DNA of 64,000 nt from assembly GCA_021851875.1 (NCBI GenBank), contig JAJZQI010000010.1, forward strand, positions 46,217-110,216, read 5' to 3'. The notes under the pieces were generated by a model, which saw nothing but the letters and a program-made list of their open reading frames with translations, was not told the DNA's origin and did not search any database. A program made the translations under genes and the position numbers. The stretch is from Pseudomonadota bacterium. Its GTDB lineage: Bacteria; Pseudomonadota; Gammaproteobacteria; Burkholderiales; JAJZQI01. This document shows, piece by piece, positions 44,294-56,768 of this stretch. Within the stretch, counting starts at the first letter, position 1; each line of letters starts with the position of its first letter.

Positions 44294-44700
44294 ATGTCCC
44301 GCACAAACTGCCCGCGCATCGACACCCACGCCAGCCTGTTTGCGCCGATCGACCCACAATACCGCACATTGCCGCCAACAGCGCCTACTGCGCGGCCTAG
44401 CCAGAGCGTGCCGCAGCAGGCCGTCATCGGCAAAACCTGTCACGAAGTTTCGCACTGGCCGCCCCGGCCCTGTCACCTCAACGGCGAAGATTGTCCCCAT
44501 CAGCATGTTTTCCGGCCAACCGGCCAGCCCGACGGATCAGCCGCCGCAGGAACAGACCGGCCGCAGCATGGCGAGCTGGAAGCCAGCCACATGCCCGCCC
44601 GCCGGCTGAACACGACGGTCACCGGCGTACCGTTGCGGACCCACTTGGCATCAGTGAACGAACGCTGTATCGTAAGCTCAAACAGTACAAACTTACCTGA
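44294..44700 (+). pseudogene. Decayed PAS-AAA-Fis type transcriptional regulator
   Basis: Two recognisable pieces of a sigma-54-dependent type regulator remain. A PAS-like part reads LFAPIDPQYR, then in another frame IAANSAYCAA, then AVIGKTCHEVSH, CHLNGEDCPHQHVF and TGQPD. About 90 nt later GHRRTVADPLGISERTLYRK and LKQYKLT form a Fis-type helix-turn-helix C-terminus with a TGA at 44698. The whole AAA+ domain is missing and frameshifts interrupt the PAS part. It sits directly upstream of the DUF2892 gene, which it may once have controlled. Confidence 0.75.
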
Positions 44701-44729
44701 TTTTTCCACTCAAGCAGGAGGACAGCAGC

Positions 44730-44933
44730 ATGGTAAAAAACGTAGGCGGTGCAGACAAAGTCATCCGCATCATCGTCGGGGTAGTGCTGATCGCCCTGTT
44801 TGTCATGGATAACAGCCGCTGGTGGGGGCTGATCGGCATTGTGCCCATTGTCACCGCCCTGCTGGGCTGGTGCCCGGCCTACACCCTGCTGGGCATCAAA
44901 ACCTGCCCGATGGGCGGCAAAACCGAAGAATAA
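44730..44933 (+). CDS. Small DUF2892 (YgaP transmembrane-like) membrane protein
   Basis: A 67-aa inner-membrane protein starting MVKNVGGADKVIRIIVGVVL, with two hydrophobic helices and the GWCPAYTLLGIKTCP signature that carries two cysteines. This is the DUF2892/YgaP-TM family, often associated with rhodaneses and sulfur metabolism, but no rhodanese is fused or adjacent here. A strong AGGAGG site precedes the ATG, and a terminator follows. Confidence 0.88.
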   Translation: MVKNVGGADKVIRIIVGVVLIALFVMDNSRWWGLIGIVPIVTALLGWCPAYTLLGIKTCPMGGKTEE

Positions 44934-44953
44934 GGGCACTGCCAAGCGCGTAA

Positions 44954-44989
44954 TAAAAAGCCCGCACCCTTTCGGGGTGCGGGCTTTTT
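44954..44989. terminator. Bidirectional terminator
   Basis: A 10-bp stem (GCCCGCACCC / GGGTGCGGGC) with a 5-nt loop is flanked by six A and five T. It lies between the convergent DUF2892 and clpA genes. Confidence 0.9.
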
Positions 44990-45000
44990 ATTTACCCGAC

Positions 45001-47262
45001 TCAGGCCGGCAAAGCGTCTTTCTCTTCCTCGAACACCAGTCTGATCTTGCCGTCCGCGTCCAGATCGACCAGCACGCTGCCGCCATCGGCCAGGCGGCCG
45101 AACAGCAGCTCGTCCGCCAGGGCACGGCGGATCGTATCCTGAATCAGGCGGGCCATCGGCCGGGCGCCCATCAGCGGATCGAAGCCCTTTTCCGCCAGAT
45201 GCTCGCGCAAGGCGGCAGTGAAGCTGATTTCCACCTTTTTCTCATGCAGCTGTTCTTCCAGCTGCATGAGAAATTTGTCCACCACCTGCAGGATGATTTC
45301 CCGGGTCAACGCAGCAAAGGCAATGGTCGCATCCAGCCGGTTGCGGAACTCCGGCGTGAACAGCCGCTTGATGTCGGCCGCCTCGTCGCCGCTTTCGCGC
45401 TTGGCGGTAAAGCCCAGCACGTTGCGCGTCAGCGCTTCGGCGCCGGCATTGGTGGTCATGATGAGAATCACGTTGCGGAAATCCGCCTTGCGCCCGTTGT
45501 TGTCCGTCAGCGTGCCGTGATCCATCACCTGCAGCAGCACGTTGTAGATATCCGGGTGCGCCTTCTCGATCTCATCCAGCAGCAGCACGGCATACGGATG
45601 CTTGGTGATCGCTTCGGTCAGCAAACCGCCCTGTTCGAAGCCGACATAGCCCGGCGGCGCGCCGATCAGACGGGACACCGCATGACGCTCCATGTACTCG
45701 GACATATCGAAACGGATCAGCTCCACGCCCAATGTATAGGCCAGCTGACGCGCCACCTCGGTCTTGCCCACGCCGGTCGGGCCGGAAAAAAGGAAAGAGC
45801 CGATCGGTTTCTGCGGATTGCCCAGTCCGGAGCGCGCCATCTTGATGGCCGACGCCAGCGCCTCGATCGCCTTGTCCTGACCGAACACCACCGACTTCAG
45901 ATCCCGGTCGAGATTCTTCAGCGCGCTGCGGTCGTCGTTGGACACATTGCGCGAGGGAATGCGGGCGATCTTGGCCACGATTTCCTCGATTTCACGCTTG
46001 GAAATCACTTTCTTCTGCTTCGACTTGGGCAGAATACGCTGCGCCGCGCCGGCCTCGTCGATCACATCGATGGCCTTGTCGGGCAGATGCCGGTCGCTGA
46101 TGTAGCGGGCCGCCAACTCGGCCGCGCTGGACAGGGCCGAAGCGGTGTATTTGACGCCATGATGGGTCTCGAAACGGGTTTTCAGCCCACGCAGGATTTC
46201 CACCGTCTGTGCCACGCTCGGTTCCGGCACGTCGATTTTCTGGAAGCGGCGGGACAGGGCATGATCCTTTTCGAAAATGCCGCGGTATTCGCTGTAGGTC
46301 GTGGCCCCGATACACTTGAGCGCGCCGGAGCTCAGCGCCGGCTTGAGCAGGTTGGAAGCGTCCAGCGTGCCGCCCGAAGCGGCGCCCGCACCGATCAGGG
46401 TATGAATCTCATCAACGAACAGGATCGCCTGCGGGTTTTCCTGCAGCTGTTTCAGGACGGCTTTCAAACGCTGCTCGAAATCGCCGCGGTATTTGGTGCC
46501 CGCCAGCAAAGCGCCCATGTCGAGCGAATACACCGTGGCATCGTGCAGGATTTCCGGCACATCGCCTTCCACCACGCGGCGTGCCAGCCCTTCGGCAATG
46601 GCGGTCTTGCCCACACCGGCCTCGCCCACCAGCAGCGGGTTGTTCTTGCGGCGGCGGCAGAGTATCTGAATCACGCGCTCCAGTTCCTCGTCGCGGCCGA
46701 TCAACGGATCGATCTTGCCGGCCAATGCCTGGGCATTGAGGTTCTGCGTGTAATTTTCCAGCGCACTGGCGGAGGCGGGCGCGACATCGCTCTCTTCTTC
46801 GCTGTCGCTACGCGGGGCAGCGTCCTGCGGCACCTTGCTGATGCCGTGGGAAATGTAATTGACCACATCCAGACGGGTCACATGCATCTGATTGAGGAAA
46901 TAAACGGCATGCGAATCCTTCTCGCCGAAAATCGCCACCAGCACATTGGCGCCGGTCACTTCCTTCTTGCCGGACGACTGCACATGCAGGATGGCGCGCT
47001 GGATCACGCGCTGGAACCCGAGCGTCGGCTGGGTATCGACCTCGTCGGTACCGCCGACCGTCGGGGTATGCTCCATGATGAAGTCGCCCAACTGCTGACG
47101 CAGGCGGTCAATGTCGGCGCCGCAGGCGCGCAACACTTCCGCCGCGGACGGGTTGTCCAGCAGGGCGAGCAGCAAATGCTCCACGGTGATGAACTCGTGA
47201 CGCTTCTGGCGGGCATCCATGAATGCCATATGCAGACTGACTTCCAATTCTTGCGCAATCAT
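45001..47262 (-). CDS. clpA: ATP-dependent Clp protease ATP-binding subunit ClpA
   Basis: Hexameric AAA+ unfoldase that feeds substrates to ClpP. The 753-aa protein has the Clp N domain ([20 protein letters not shown]), AAA1 with GEAGVGKTA and AAA2 with GPTGVGKTE. The ClpP-binding loop region and C-terminal VFEEEKD tail are in place. Its ATG follows the clpS stop by 1 nt on the same strand, the universal clpS-clpA order. Confidence 0.97.
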   Translation of the reverse strand: MIAQELEVSLHMAFMDARQKRHEFITVEHLLLALLDNPSAAEVLRACGADIDRLRQQLGDFIMEHTPTVGGTDEVDTQPTLGFQRVIQRAILHVQSSGKKEVTGANVLVAIFGEKDSHAVYFLNQMHVTRLDVVNYISHGISKVPQDAAPRSDSEEESDVAPASASALENYTQNLNAQALAGKIDPLIGRDEELERVIQILCRRRKNNPLLVGEAGVGKTAIAEGLARRVVEGDVPEILHDATVYSLDMGALLAGTKYRGDFEQRLKAVLKQLQENPQAILFVDEIHTLIGAGAASGGTLDASNLLKPALSSGALKCIGATTYSEYRGIFEKDHALSRRFQKIDVPEPSVAQTVEILRGLKTRFETHHGVKYTASALSSAAELAARYISDRHLPDKAIDVIDEAGAAQRILPKSKQKKVISKREIEEIVAKIARIPSRNVSNDDRSALKNLDRDLKSVVFGQDKAIEALASAIKMARSGLGNPQKPIGSFLFSGPTGVGKTEVARQLAYTLGVELIRFDMSEYMERHAVSRLIGAPPGYVGFEQGGLLTEAITKHPYAVLLLDEIEKAHPDIYNVLLQVMDHGTLTDNNGRKADFRNVILIMTTNAGAEALTRNVLGFTAKRESGDEAADIKRLFTPEFRNRLDATIAFAALTREIILQVVDKFLMQLEEQLHEKKVEISFTAALREHLAEKGFDPLMGARPMARLIQDTIRRALADELLFGRLADGGSVLVDLDADGKIRLVFEEEKDALPA

Positions 47263-47263
47263 G

Positions 47264-47572
47264 TCAGTTTTCCTCCATCACGCATTGCAGCGGATGTTGA
47301 TGTTGCCGGGCGAAACTCAGGACCTGCTCCACCTTGGTGGCAGCGACATCGCGGGTGAATACACCGGCAACGCCCATGCCCTCGCGGTGCACTTTCAGCA
47401 TGACCTGGGTGGCTCTTTCACGGTCCATATTAAAAAAACGCTCCAGTACTTCAATGACGAACTCCATCGGCGTGAAATCGTCGTTCAGCAGCATGACCTT
47501 GTACATCGGTGGCGGCTTCAGCCGTGCGCGCTGCTCATCAAGTACGTGCTCGTCAAAATGTTTTGTGCTCAT
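47264..47572 (-). CDS. clpS: Clp protease adaptor ClpS
   Basis: N-end-rule adaptor that binds N-terminal Leu/Phe/Tyr/Trp residues and delivers proteins to ClpAP. The 102-aa protein has [20 protein letters not shown] and [19 protein letters not shown], including the N-degron pocket. It precedes clpA directly and is divergent from the cold-shock gene. Confidence 0.97.
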   Translation of the reverse strand: MSTKHFDEHVLDEQRARLKPPPMYKVMLLNDDFTPMEFVIEVLERFFNMDRERATQVMLKVHREGMGVAGVFTRDVAATKVEQVLSFARQHQHPLQCVMEEN

Positions 47573-47669
47573 GAGCCGAATAATACGCCTTCCACAGTTT
47601 CATTGTTGACCCTGCCAAGCGTTTTTTCAAGATGGATACAACAACCATTTACATATGACCCAAAAGTAC

Positions 47670-47699
47670 TTGACGCAGCGCACGCCTAGGGAGTAAAAA
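47670..47699 (+). promoter_or_regulatory. Putative promoter of the cold-shock gene with a long leader
   Basis: TTGACG (47670-47675) is followed after 18 nt by an A-rich -10 (TAAAAA, 47694-47699). The transcript would carry a leader of about 105 nt, in line with the thermosensing 5' UTRs of csp mRNAs. The -10 is weak, so the call is tentative. Confidence 0.4.
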
Positions 47700-47811
47700 T
47701 GCATCGAGTTTGGTTTCAAGCATTGCAGTCTGGTTCTGCCGCTTGCGGTCTTGAAGGTCCAAATCGGGGGCAGTCAGCCCGTTTTTTACACTTTTAGGAG
47801 TAGCAAGCATT

Positions 47812-48015
47812 ATGGCAACCGGCGTCGTTAAATGGTTCAATGATTCCAAAGGTTTCGGTTTTATCACCCCGGACGAAGGTGGCGAAGACCTGTTCGCACA
47901 CTTCTCCGCCATTAACATGGACGGATTCAAAACCCTGAAGGAAGGCCAGCGCGTGTCTTTCGAAGTGACCCAGGGTCCGAAAGGCAAACAGGCTTCCAAC
48001 ATCCAGAGCGCCTAA
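47812..48015 (+). CDS. Cold-shock domain protein (CspA family)
   Basis: A 67-aa single OB-fold RNA chaperone. RNP1 KGFGFITP and RNP2 DLFAHFS are intact, within [18 protein letters not shown] and a [21 protein letters not shown]-terminus. It destabilises RNA secondary structure, often at low temperature. AGGAG precedes the ATG and a long untranslated leader is likely. Which csp paralogue it represents is unclear, so no symbol is given. Confidence 0.95.
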   Translation: MATGVVKWFNDSKGFGFITPDEGGEDLFAHFSAINMDGFKTLKEGQRVSFEVTQGPKGKQASNIQSA

Positions 48016-48037
48016 TCGCAGCTTCGGGAAAGCCAGT

Positions 48038-48067
48038 AAAAAAGGGGAGTCCAGACTCCCCTTTTTT
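48038..48067. terminator. Bidirectional terminator
   Basis: AAAAAAGGGGAGT, a CCAG loop and ACTCCCCTTTTTT form a 13-bp stem that includes the A/T tracts. It lies between the convergent cold-shock and icd genes. Confidence 0.9.
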
Positions 48068-48100
48068 CTTTGCACCGCCAGTCGTTTACAGCCCGGTCGG

Positions 48101-49339
<1,239 letters not shown>

Positions 49340-49372
49340 GCGTATTCTCCTGTTAACGACCCACGGGCACCC

Positions 49373-50005
49373 ATGAGCCGCTTGATTCTGTTCAACAAAC
49401 CCTATGACGTCATCTGCCAGTTTTCGCCCGAAGGCAACCACCCAACCCTGAAAGACTTTATTCCCCTGCCCGGCGTTTATCCGGCGGGCCGGCTTGATAC
49501 GGACAGCGAGGGATTGCTTATTTTAACCGATGACGGGGGCTTGCAACACCGTATCAGCCACCCGCGTCACAAACTCGACAAGACCTACTGGGTGCAGGTC
49601 GAGGGCTTCCCCACCGACGAGGCGCTGGAAGATTTGCGCAAGGGCGTGGATCTGGGCGATTTCATCACCCAACCGGCCCAGGCCAGACGCATGGACGAAC
49701 CGGCGAACCTGTGGCCGCGCAACCCGCCGGTGCGCTTTCGCCAAAACATTCCCACCTGCTGGCTGGAACTGGTTATCCGCGAAGGCAAAAACCGCCAGGT
49801 GAGGCGCATGACGGCCAAAGTGGGCTTCCCCACCCTGCGGCTGATCCGTGCCCGCATCGGCGACTGGACACTGGCCGATCTGCCGCCGGGGCAATGGCGC
49901 GAAGCGCCCATCCCGCCACAGCTGCAGGAAAAGTCCCGCCCGGCAGCGCGCCAACCCGGCCCAAAGGGGCCGCATGAGCCGCGCCGACCACGCCGCCCCT
50001 TTTAA
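49373..50005 (+). CDS. rluE: 23S rRNA pseudouridine synthase RluE-like
   Basis: RsuA-family pseudouridine synthase of 210 aa; E. coli RluE modifies U2457 of 23S rRNA. The catalytic Asp is in [18 protein letters not shown], followed by KTYWVQVEG and [19 protein letters not shown]. The C-terminal tail is Pro/Arg-rich. The ATG at 49373 ([17 protein letters not shown]) is the family start. Divergence from icd and the nudJ-mnmA genes downstream reproduce the E. coli neighbourhood, which supports the subtype. Confidence 0.92.
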   Translation: MSRLILFNKPYDVICQFSPEGNHPTLKDFIPLPGVYPAGRLDTDSEGLLILTDDGGLQHRISHPRHKLDKTYWVQVEGFPTDEALEDLRKGVDLGDFITQPAQARRMDEPANLWPRNPPVRFRQNIPTCWLELVIREGKNRQVRRMTAKVGFPTLRLIRARIGDWTLADLPPGQWREAPIPPQLQEKSRPAARQPGPKGPHEPRRPRRPF

Positions 50006-50052
50006 CCGGTCGAATCCTGCGATCCCATGTTTGATTTGCTAAAATAAGCGCT

Positions 50053-50504
50053 ATGGAAAAAATCTGGAAACCGCACGTCACCGTTGCCTCCGTGCTCGAG
50101 CAGGATGGCAGATTTCTTGTCGTGGAAGAAGATGCCGGCAGCGACGGCATCCGCTTCAACCAGCCGGCCGGCCACTGGGAACCGGGCGAGACACTGGTCG
50201 CCGGCGCCGCCCGCGAAGTGCTGGAAGAATCCGGCTACCATTTCGCCCCCGAGTGGCTGGTGGGCATCTACAGCTGGAAACACCCCCACAAGGACATCAC
50301 CTACCTGCGCTTCGCCTTCGGCGGCCGCATTACCGGACACGAACCCGACCGCCCGCTCGACACCGGCATTATTCGCCCGGTCTGGCTCAGCCCGGCAGAA
50401 ATTCGCGCCAACGCGCCGAAAAACCGCAGCCCGCTGGTGGCACGCTGTGTTGACGACTACCTGGCGGGGCACCGGTACCCGCTGGAACTGCTGACGCACT
50501 TCTG

Positions 50505-50505
<1 letters not shown>
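50053..50505 (+). CDS. nudJ: Nudix phosphatase NudJ
   Basis: A 150-aa Nudix hydrolase. In E. coli NudJ acts on HMP-PP, thiamine-PP and nucleotides. The Nudix box GHWEPGETLVAGAAREVLEE, ending SG, is complete, and KPHVTVASVLEQDGRFLVVEE opens the protein. It lies 47 nt after rluE. Its stop overlaps the next gene by one base. Confidence 0.88.
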
Positions 50506-52149
<1,644 letters not shown>

Positions 52150-52152
52150 CAA

Positions 52153-52173
52153 CTGCCCCGCAAAGCGGGGCAG
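52153..52173. terminator. Hairpin after mnmA
   Basis: A perfect 9-bp stem (CTGCCCCGC / GCGGGGCAG) with an AAA loop lies 3 nt after the mnmA stop. There is no T-tract on either strand, so termination would have to be Rho-assisted; it may instead stabilise the mRNA 3' end. Confidence 0.5.
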
Positions 52174-52176
52174 TCA

Positions 52177-52198
52177 TGCAACCCTGATCAGGGTTGCA
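52177..52198. repeat. Perfect 22-bp palindrome at the end of the DsrE-like gene
   Basis: TGCAACCCTGATCAGGGTTGCA is fully self-complementary and contains the TGA stop of the minus-strand gene. With the adjacent hairpin it forms a double stem between two convergent genes. Confidence 0.7.
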
Positions 52199-52706
52199 GC
52201 ATGATGTAACCTTCCTGTTCCAGCTGGACGATGCGGCCGTCCGCACCGGAATTCACTTTCACGCCCGGCAGCAGATTGGCATTGCCCCAGTGGCTGCCTT
52301 TCATGGTGACGGCACACTCTTCCACCTGCACGCCACGCTCGATCAGCTGGGCCACCAGCGCCTTGTAGGGATTGCCCGTCTGGACATGGCGCACAACATT
52401 GTAGGTTTCGTCATTGAGCAGCATGTAGCCGCCGTCGCCGTGGAATACCGCCACCATGTTCCACTTGGTGCCGATCTGCTTGAAGCGGTCGGTCATCAGC
52501 AGCATGTGCTTCAAGCCGACCGGCATGTCGCCGGCGAAGGCCGCATGATCCATGTTGAACACCACCTTGGCTTCTTTTAGCGCCACCGGCACGTCCACAT
52601 GGATGGGATTGTCGCTTTCGGCAAAAACCGGGGCGGCAGCACCGGCCAGCAGGCCCAAAGCCACCAGTGACACACTCAGACGACGTACGAGGGAAAGTTT
52701 GCGCAT
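52188..52706 (-). CDS. Periplasmic DsrE-family protein
   Basis: A 172-aa exported protein. The signal peptide (KLSLVRRLSVSLVALGLLAG, cleavage after PVFA) is followed by a DsrE-like domain: VDVPVALKEAKVVFNMDHAA, MVAVFHGDGGYMLLNDETYN and LIERGVQVEECAVTMKGS. The Cys in EECAVTM is where DsrE-like proteins have one. Related exported proteins occur near sulfur-oxidation genes, but none is nearby here. The ATG at 52706 is supported by AAGGAA upstream. Confidence 0.78.
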   Translation of the reverse strand: MRKLSLVRRLSVSLVALGLLAGAAAPVFAESDNPIHVDVPVALKEAKVVFNMDHAAFAGDMPVGLKHMLLMTDRFKQIGTKWNMVAVFHGDGGYMLLNDETYNVVRHVQTGNPYKALVAQLIERGVQVEECAVTMKGSHWGNANLLPGVKVNSGADGRIVQLEQEGYIMLQP

Positions 52707-52867
52707 TTTTGTTCCTTGATATTTGTGTTGTTTAACAACCGGCGGGCGTACCTGTTTGCACCGCAGGCACACCCGTTTGGTAAGGAACAGGGAATATTAG
52801 TTCCTGCTGAATCAGAATAAATCCAGACAGGCTATAAGGCGGCCCGAAACGGACCGCTGGAGGGTGA

Positions 52868-53479
52868 TCAGACGGCTGGAGGCACCGTGTCTTTGAACGA
52901 AGCGCGAGCTTGCAGGGCGTCGTTGAGGCGGGCCAGATTGGGATGGGCTGCGGTCCATTTCAATTCGGGAAAACGCAGTTGCAGATAGCCCAAGGCGCAG
53001 CCGGCGGCGATATCGGCCAGGCAGAAATGATCGCCGGCACACCAGGTTTTGTCGCCCAGTTCTTCTGCCATCGCCTCCAGCCCGCGCATGATCTTGCCTT
53101 CCTGGCGCAGCGTCCAATCGGCGTCCTGTTTTTCCGGCGCGCGTTTGCGTTCCAGGTACACGGCGGCTGCCGCATCGGCCACGCCGTCCGCCAGCGATTC
53201 CCAGCGCTTGACCAGCATACGCGGGCGGGAGTCCTGCGGAATCAGGCGATTCACCGGCACGATGGAGTCGAGGTATTCGACGATGACGCGCGAATCGAAC
53301 ACGGTGCTGCAGTCGTCCAACACCAGCACGGGCACCTTGCCCAGCGGATTCATTTCGGGCACCTTTGTTTCGGTCGTCCAGGGAATATCCACTTCGAATT
53401 CACAATCGATGTGTTTTTCCGCCAGCACCACACGGACCTTGCGCACAAACGGACTGGTCAGCGAACCAACGAGTTTCAT
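52868..53479 (-). CDS. Glutathione S-transferase family protein (YibF-like)
   Basis: A 203-aa GST-fold protein with an N-terminal thioredoxin-like domain (MKLVGSLTSPFVRKVRVVLA, NPLGKVPVLVLDD, STVFDSRVIVEYLD) and an all-helical C-terminal domain (CAGDHFCLADIAAGCALGYL). Ser9 in TSPFVRK is a plausible catalytic residue. The pattern is closest to E. coli YibF. The substrate is unknown. It lies 22 nt after acnB on the same strand. Confidence 0.88.
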   Translation of the reverse strand: MKLVGSLTSPFVRKVRVVLAEKHIDCEFEVDIPWTTETKVPEMNPLGKVPVLVLDDCSTVFDSRVIVEYLDSIVPVNRLIPQDSRPRMLVKRWESLADGVADAAAAVYLERKRAPEKQDADWTLRQEGKIMRGLEAMAEELGDKTWCAGDHFCLADIAAGCALGYLQLRFPELKWTAAHPNLARLNDALQARASFKDTVPPAV

Positions 53480-53501
53480 AAACTATCCCTTAAACAGGTT
53501 G

Positions 53502-56060
53502 TTAAGCGGCGGTGACCGGGATGCCCTTGAGCTTCTGCGTGTACTCGGGCATCAGGTGGAAGTTAAGATAACGATAAATGTCGCCGGACTTGGGCGCGAT
53601 CTTGTCCTGCACCACGGCAAGGTACTCTGTCACCGTCGGCATCTTGCCCAGACGGGCGCACACGGCAGCCAGTTCGGCCGAACCCAGGTACACGCGAGCA
53701 TCCTTGCCCATGCGGTTATCAAAGTTACGGGTACTGGTAGAGAACACCGTCGCCTTGTCGGCCACGCGCGCCTGGTTACCCATGCACAGCGAACAGCCCG
53801 GCACTTCGGTGCGCGCACCGGCACGGCCGAAGATGCTGTAAACGCCCTCCTCACGCAGTTCGGCTTCGTCCATACGGGTCGGCGGTGCCACCCACAGACG
53901 GGTCGGGATCATGCCGGCATCTTCCAGCACCTTGCCGGCAGCACGGTAGTGGCCGATGTTGGTCATGCAGCTGCCGATGAACACTTCGTCGATCTTGTCG
54001 CCCTGCACGGCGGACAGCGGCTTGATGTCGTCCGGGTCGTTGGGGCAGGCCACCAGCGGTTCCTTGATCTCGTTCAGATCGATTTCCAGCACGCAGGCGT
54101 ATTCGGCGTCCTTGTCGGCTTCCAGCAGTTCCGGCTTGGCCAGCCAGCCCTTCATGGCGTCGATGCGGCGCTGCAGGGTGCGGGCGTCGGCATAGCCGTT
54201 TTCGATCATGTTCTCCAGCAATACAATGTTGGAGTTGATATATTCGATCACCGGTTCCTTGTTCAGGTGCACGGTGCAACCGTTGGCCGAACGCTCGGCG
54301 GAAGCATCGGCAAATTCAAACGCCTGTTCCACTTTCAGGTCCGGTAAGCCTTCGATTTCCAGAATGCGGCCGTTGAAGACGTTTTTCTTGCCCTGCTTGC
54401 CCACGGTGAGCAGGCCTTTCTGGATGGCCTCGTAGGGGATGGCGTTGACCAGATCGCGCAGGGTGATGCCGGGCTGCATTTCGCCCTTGAAGCGCACCAG
54501 CACGGATTCCGGCATATCCAGCGGCATCACGCCCATGGCGGCGGCAAACGCCACCAGACCGGAACCGGCCGGGAAGGAAATGCCGATCGGGAAACGGGTA
54601 TGCGAATCGCCGCCGGTGCCCACGGTATCGGGCAGCAGCATGCGGTTCAGCCAGGAGTGGATCACGCCGTCGCCGGGGCGCAGGGACACGCCGCCTCGGG
54701 TGGTGATGAATTCCGGCAGACTGTGCTGCAGGTTAATGTCCACCGGCTTCGGATACGCCGCGGTGTGGCAGAAGGACTGCATCACCAGATCGGCGGAGAA
54801 GCCCAGACAGGCCAGTTCTTTCAGTTCGTCGCGGGTCATGGCGCCGGTGGTGTCCTGCGAACCCACGGTGCTCATCTTCGGTTCGCAGTAGGTGCCGGGG
54901 CGCACGCCGCTCATGCCGCAGGCGCGGCCGACCATTTTCTGCGCCAGGGTGTAGCCCTTGCCGGTATCCACCGGCTGGGACGGCTGCAGGAACAGATCGG
55001 AGTGACCCAGACCCAGCGCCTCGCGCGCCTTGTTGGTCAGGCCGCGGCCGATAATCAGCGGAATGCGGCCACCGGCACGCACTTCGTCCGGCAGGGTCAC
55101 CGGCTTGATGGCGAAGGTGGCAATCACCTGCCCGGCGGCGTTGTGCACTTCGCCCCTGAACGGGTAAATACTGATCACGTCGCCCATGTTCATGGCCGCC
55201 ACGTCGCACTCGATCGGCAGGGCGCCGGAATCTTCCGCGGTGTTGAAGAAAATCGGCGCAATCTTGCCACCCAGCACGATGCCGCCGGTGCGCTTGTTCG
55301 GCACGGCCGGGATATCTTGGCCCATGTACCACTGCACGGAGTTGATGGCCGACTTACGGGAAGAACCGGTGCCCACCACGTCGCCCACATAGGCCAGCGG
55401 CAGACCTTTTTTCTTCAGCTCTTCGATGGTCTTGAGGCCGTCCGGCATCTTGTTCACCAGCATGGCCTGCGCGTGCAGCGGAATATCCGGCCGCGACCAG
55501 GCATCCTGTGCCGGCGACAGGTCGTCGGTGTTGGTTTCACCCGGCACTTTAAATACCACGCAGTCGATTTTTTCCGCCAGCGGCGCGCGCTGGGTAAACC
55601 ATTCGCCGGCCGCCCAGGACTCGATCAGCGTCTTGGCCAGGGCATTACCGGCCTTCATTTTTTCGTCGACATCATGGAAGGCGTCGAACATCAGGGTCGT
55701 ATGCTTCAACGCCTTGACCGCTTCGCCAGCCAACTCGCCATCCAGCAGCGCCACCAGGGCCTGCACGTTGTAACCGCCGAGCATGGTGCCCAGCAGTCGC
55801 ACCGCCTTTTCACGGCTGACCAGTGAAGAAGCCGCCTTGCCCTGAGCGATATCGGACAGGAATGCCGCTTTCACATACGCCGCCTGATCCACGCCTGGAG
55901 GAATGCGGTTTTCCAGCAGATCAACCAGCATTTCGCCTTCGCCCACCGGCGGATTTTTCAGCAATTCCACCAGCGCGGCGGTCTGTTCGACATTCAATGG
56001 CAGCGGGGGCAATCCCTTGGCGGCGCGTTCGGCAACGTGATCACGGTAAGCTTGCAGCAT
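53502..56060 (-). CDS. acnB: Aconitate hydratase B
   Basis: TCA-cycle [4Fe-4S] aconitase of the B type, 852 aa. The N-terminal HEAT-like region begins [16 protein letters not shown], aligning with the E. coli AcnB start, so the ATG at 56060 is chosen (AGGA 7 nt upstream) over upstream codons at 56078 and 56102. The swivel domain follows. Cluster ligands are Cys in [16 protein letters not shown] and the C-x-x-C of [12 protein letters not shown]. It is divergent from the second higBA pair. Confidence 0.96.
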   Translation of the reverse strand: MLQAYRDHVAERAAKGLPPLPLNVEQTAALVELLKNPPVGEGEMLVDLLENRIPPGVDQAAYVKAAFLSDIAQGKAASSLVSREKAVRLLGTMLGGYNVQALVALLDGELAGEAVKALKHTTLMFDAFHDVDEKMKAGNALAKTLIESWAAGEWFTQRAPLAEKIDCVVFKVPGETNTDDLSPAQDAWSRPDIPLHAQAMLVNKMPDGLKTIEELKKKGLPLAYVGDVVGTGSSRKSAINSVQWYMGQDIPAVPNKRTGGIVLGGKIAPIFFNTAEDSGALPIECDVAAMNMGDVISIYPFRGEVHNAAGQVIATFAIKPVTLPDEVRAGGRIPLIIGRGLTNKAREALGLGHSDLFLQPSQPVDTGKGYTLAQKMVGRACGMSGVRPGTYCEPKMSTVGSQDTTGAMTRDELKELACLGFSADLVMQSFCHTAAYPKPVDINLQHSLPEFITTRGGVSLRPGDGVIHSWLNRMLLPDTVGTGGDSHTRFPIGISFPAGSGLVAFAAAMGVMPLDMPESVLVRFKGEMQPGITLRDLVNAIPYEAIQKGLLTVGKQGKKNVFNGRILEIEGLPDLKVEQAFEFADASAERSANGCTVHLNKEPVIEYINSNIVLLENMIENGYADARTLQRRIDAMKGWLAKPELLEADKDAEYACVLEIDLNEIKEPLVACPNDPDDIKPLSAVQGDKIDEVFIGSCMTNIGHYRAAGKVLEDAGMIPTRLWVAPPTRMDEAELREEGVYSIFGRAGARTEVPGCSLCMGNQARVADKATVFSTSTRNFDNRMGKDARVYLGSAELAAVCARLGKMPTVTEYLAVVQDKIAPKSGDIYRYLNFHLMPEYTQKLKGIPVTAA

Positions 56061-56127
56061 GATTCTGTCCTGACTCATCAACAGTTCATTAGAGATTGCC
56101 AAAGTATATCATTTTGTAGCGGCAGAC

Positions 56128-56158
56128 TTGATATTTAATGTTTAACGTTATACATTAA
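56128..56158 (+). promoter_or_regulatory. Promoter and palindromic operator of the second higBA pair
   Basis: TTGATA (56128-56133) and TACATT (56151-56156) are 17 nt apart. They enclose most of a 24-bp near-perfect palindrome, TTAATGTTTAACGTTATACA followed by TTAA (56135-56158, one mispair), a likely HigA site. The predicted start coincides with the higB ATG at 56163, so the mRNA may be leaderless. Confidence 0.55.
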
Positions 56159-56162
56159 GACC

Positions 56163-56441
56163 ATGATAAAAGGTTTTGCCTGCCCAGATACCCAGACCCT
56201 GTTTGAAACAGGTAAGAGCCGCCGGTTCAGCGCGATCATGCAGGTCGCCACGCGCAAGCTGGTGCAACTGGACGCAGCGTACACTCTGGATTTCCTGCGT
56301 TCACCGCCGGGCAACCGGCTGGAGGCGCTAAAGGGCGACCGGGCCGGACAATACAGCATTCGCATCAACGATCAGTTTCGCCTGTGCTTTCGCTGGACAG
56401 ACAGCGGCCCAACCGATGTGGCCATTGTTGATTATCATTAG
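56163..56441 (+). CDS. higB: HigB-type mRNA interferase toxin (copy 2)
   Basis: A 92-aa RelE/HigB-superfamily toxin homologous to the copy at 33374 and of the same length: both share FACPDT, PPGN-LEALKGDR, GQYSIRINDQ-RLCF and an ending DYH/DHH. It has no visible ribosome-binding site, only the palindrome just upstream, in keeping with a leaderless message. The antitoxin follows after 15 nt, the normal compact arrangement. Confidence 0.9.
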   Translation: MIKGFACPDTQTLFETGKSRRFSAIMQVATRKLVQLDAAYTLDFLRSPPGNRLEALKGDRAGQYSIRINDQFRLCFRWTDSGPTDVAIVDYH

Positions 56442-56456
56442 GTCAGGACACACATC

Positions 56457-56756
56457 ATGATTAAGAACGGTATGCGGCCGGTTCACCCCGGCGAAATTCT
56501 GCGCGAAGACTTCCTCCTGCCGCTGGGCATGAGCGCCAACGCTCTAGCCAAGGCCCTGCACGTACCCGCGCCGCGCATCAACGACGTGGTGCGCGAACGG
56601 CGCGGCATCACGGCAGATACAGCCATGCGACTGGCCCGCTATTTTGGCGGCGATGCGCGCTCATGGATGAACCTACAAGCCGCCTATGACCTGCGTGTTG
56701 CGGAAATCGCCCATGCGCAACAAATTACCGACGAAATCACGCCCGCAGCGGCCTGA
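56457..56756 (+). CDS. higA: HigA-type antitoxin (copy 2)
   Basis: A 99-aa helix-turn-helix antitoxin: MRPVHPGEILREDFLLPLGM, the HTH around ALAKALHVPAPRINDVVRER and DTAMRLARYFGGDARSWMNLQ. It is related to the copy at 33818 but clearly diverged. CAGGA lies about 9 nt before the ATG at 56457; an in-frame ATG at 56472 is an alternative. It should neutralise HigB and bind the palindrome upstream of the operon. Confidence 0.9.
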   Translation: MIKNGMRPVHPGEILREDFLLPLGMSANALAKALHVPAPRINDVVRERRGITADTAMRLARYFGGDARSWMNLQAAYDLRVAEIAHAQQITDEITPAAA

Positions 56757-56768
56757 ACCAGCAAGCTG

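Noticed and set aside
44839..47358. An 839-aa + strand ORF opposite clpA
   Set aside because: Antisense shadow; clpA carries both AAA modules, and the ORF would run through a strong terminator.
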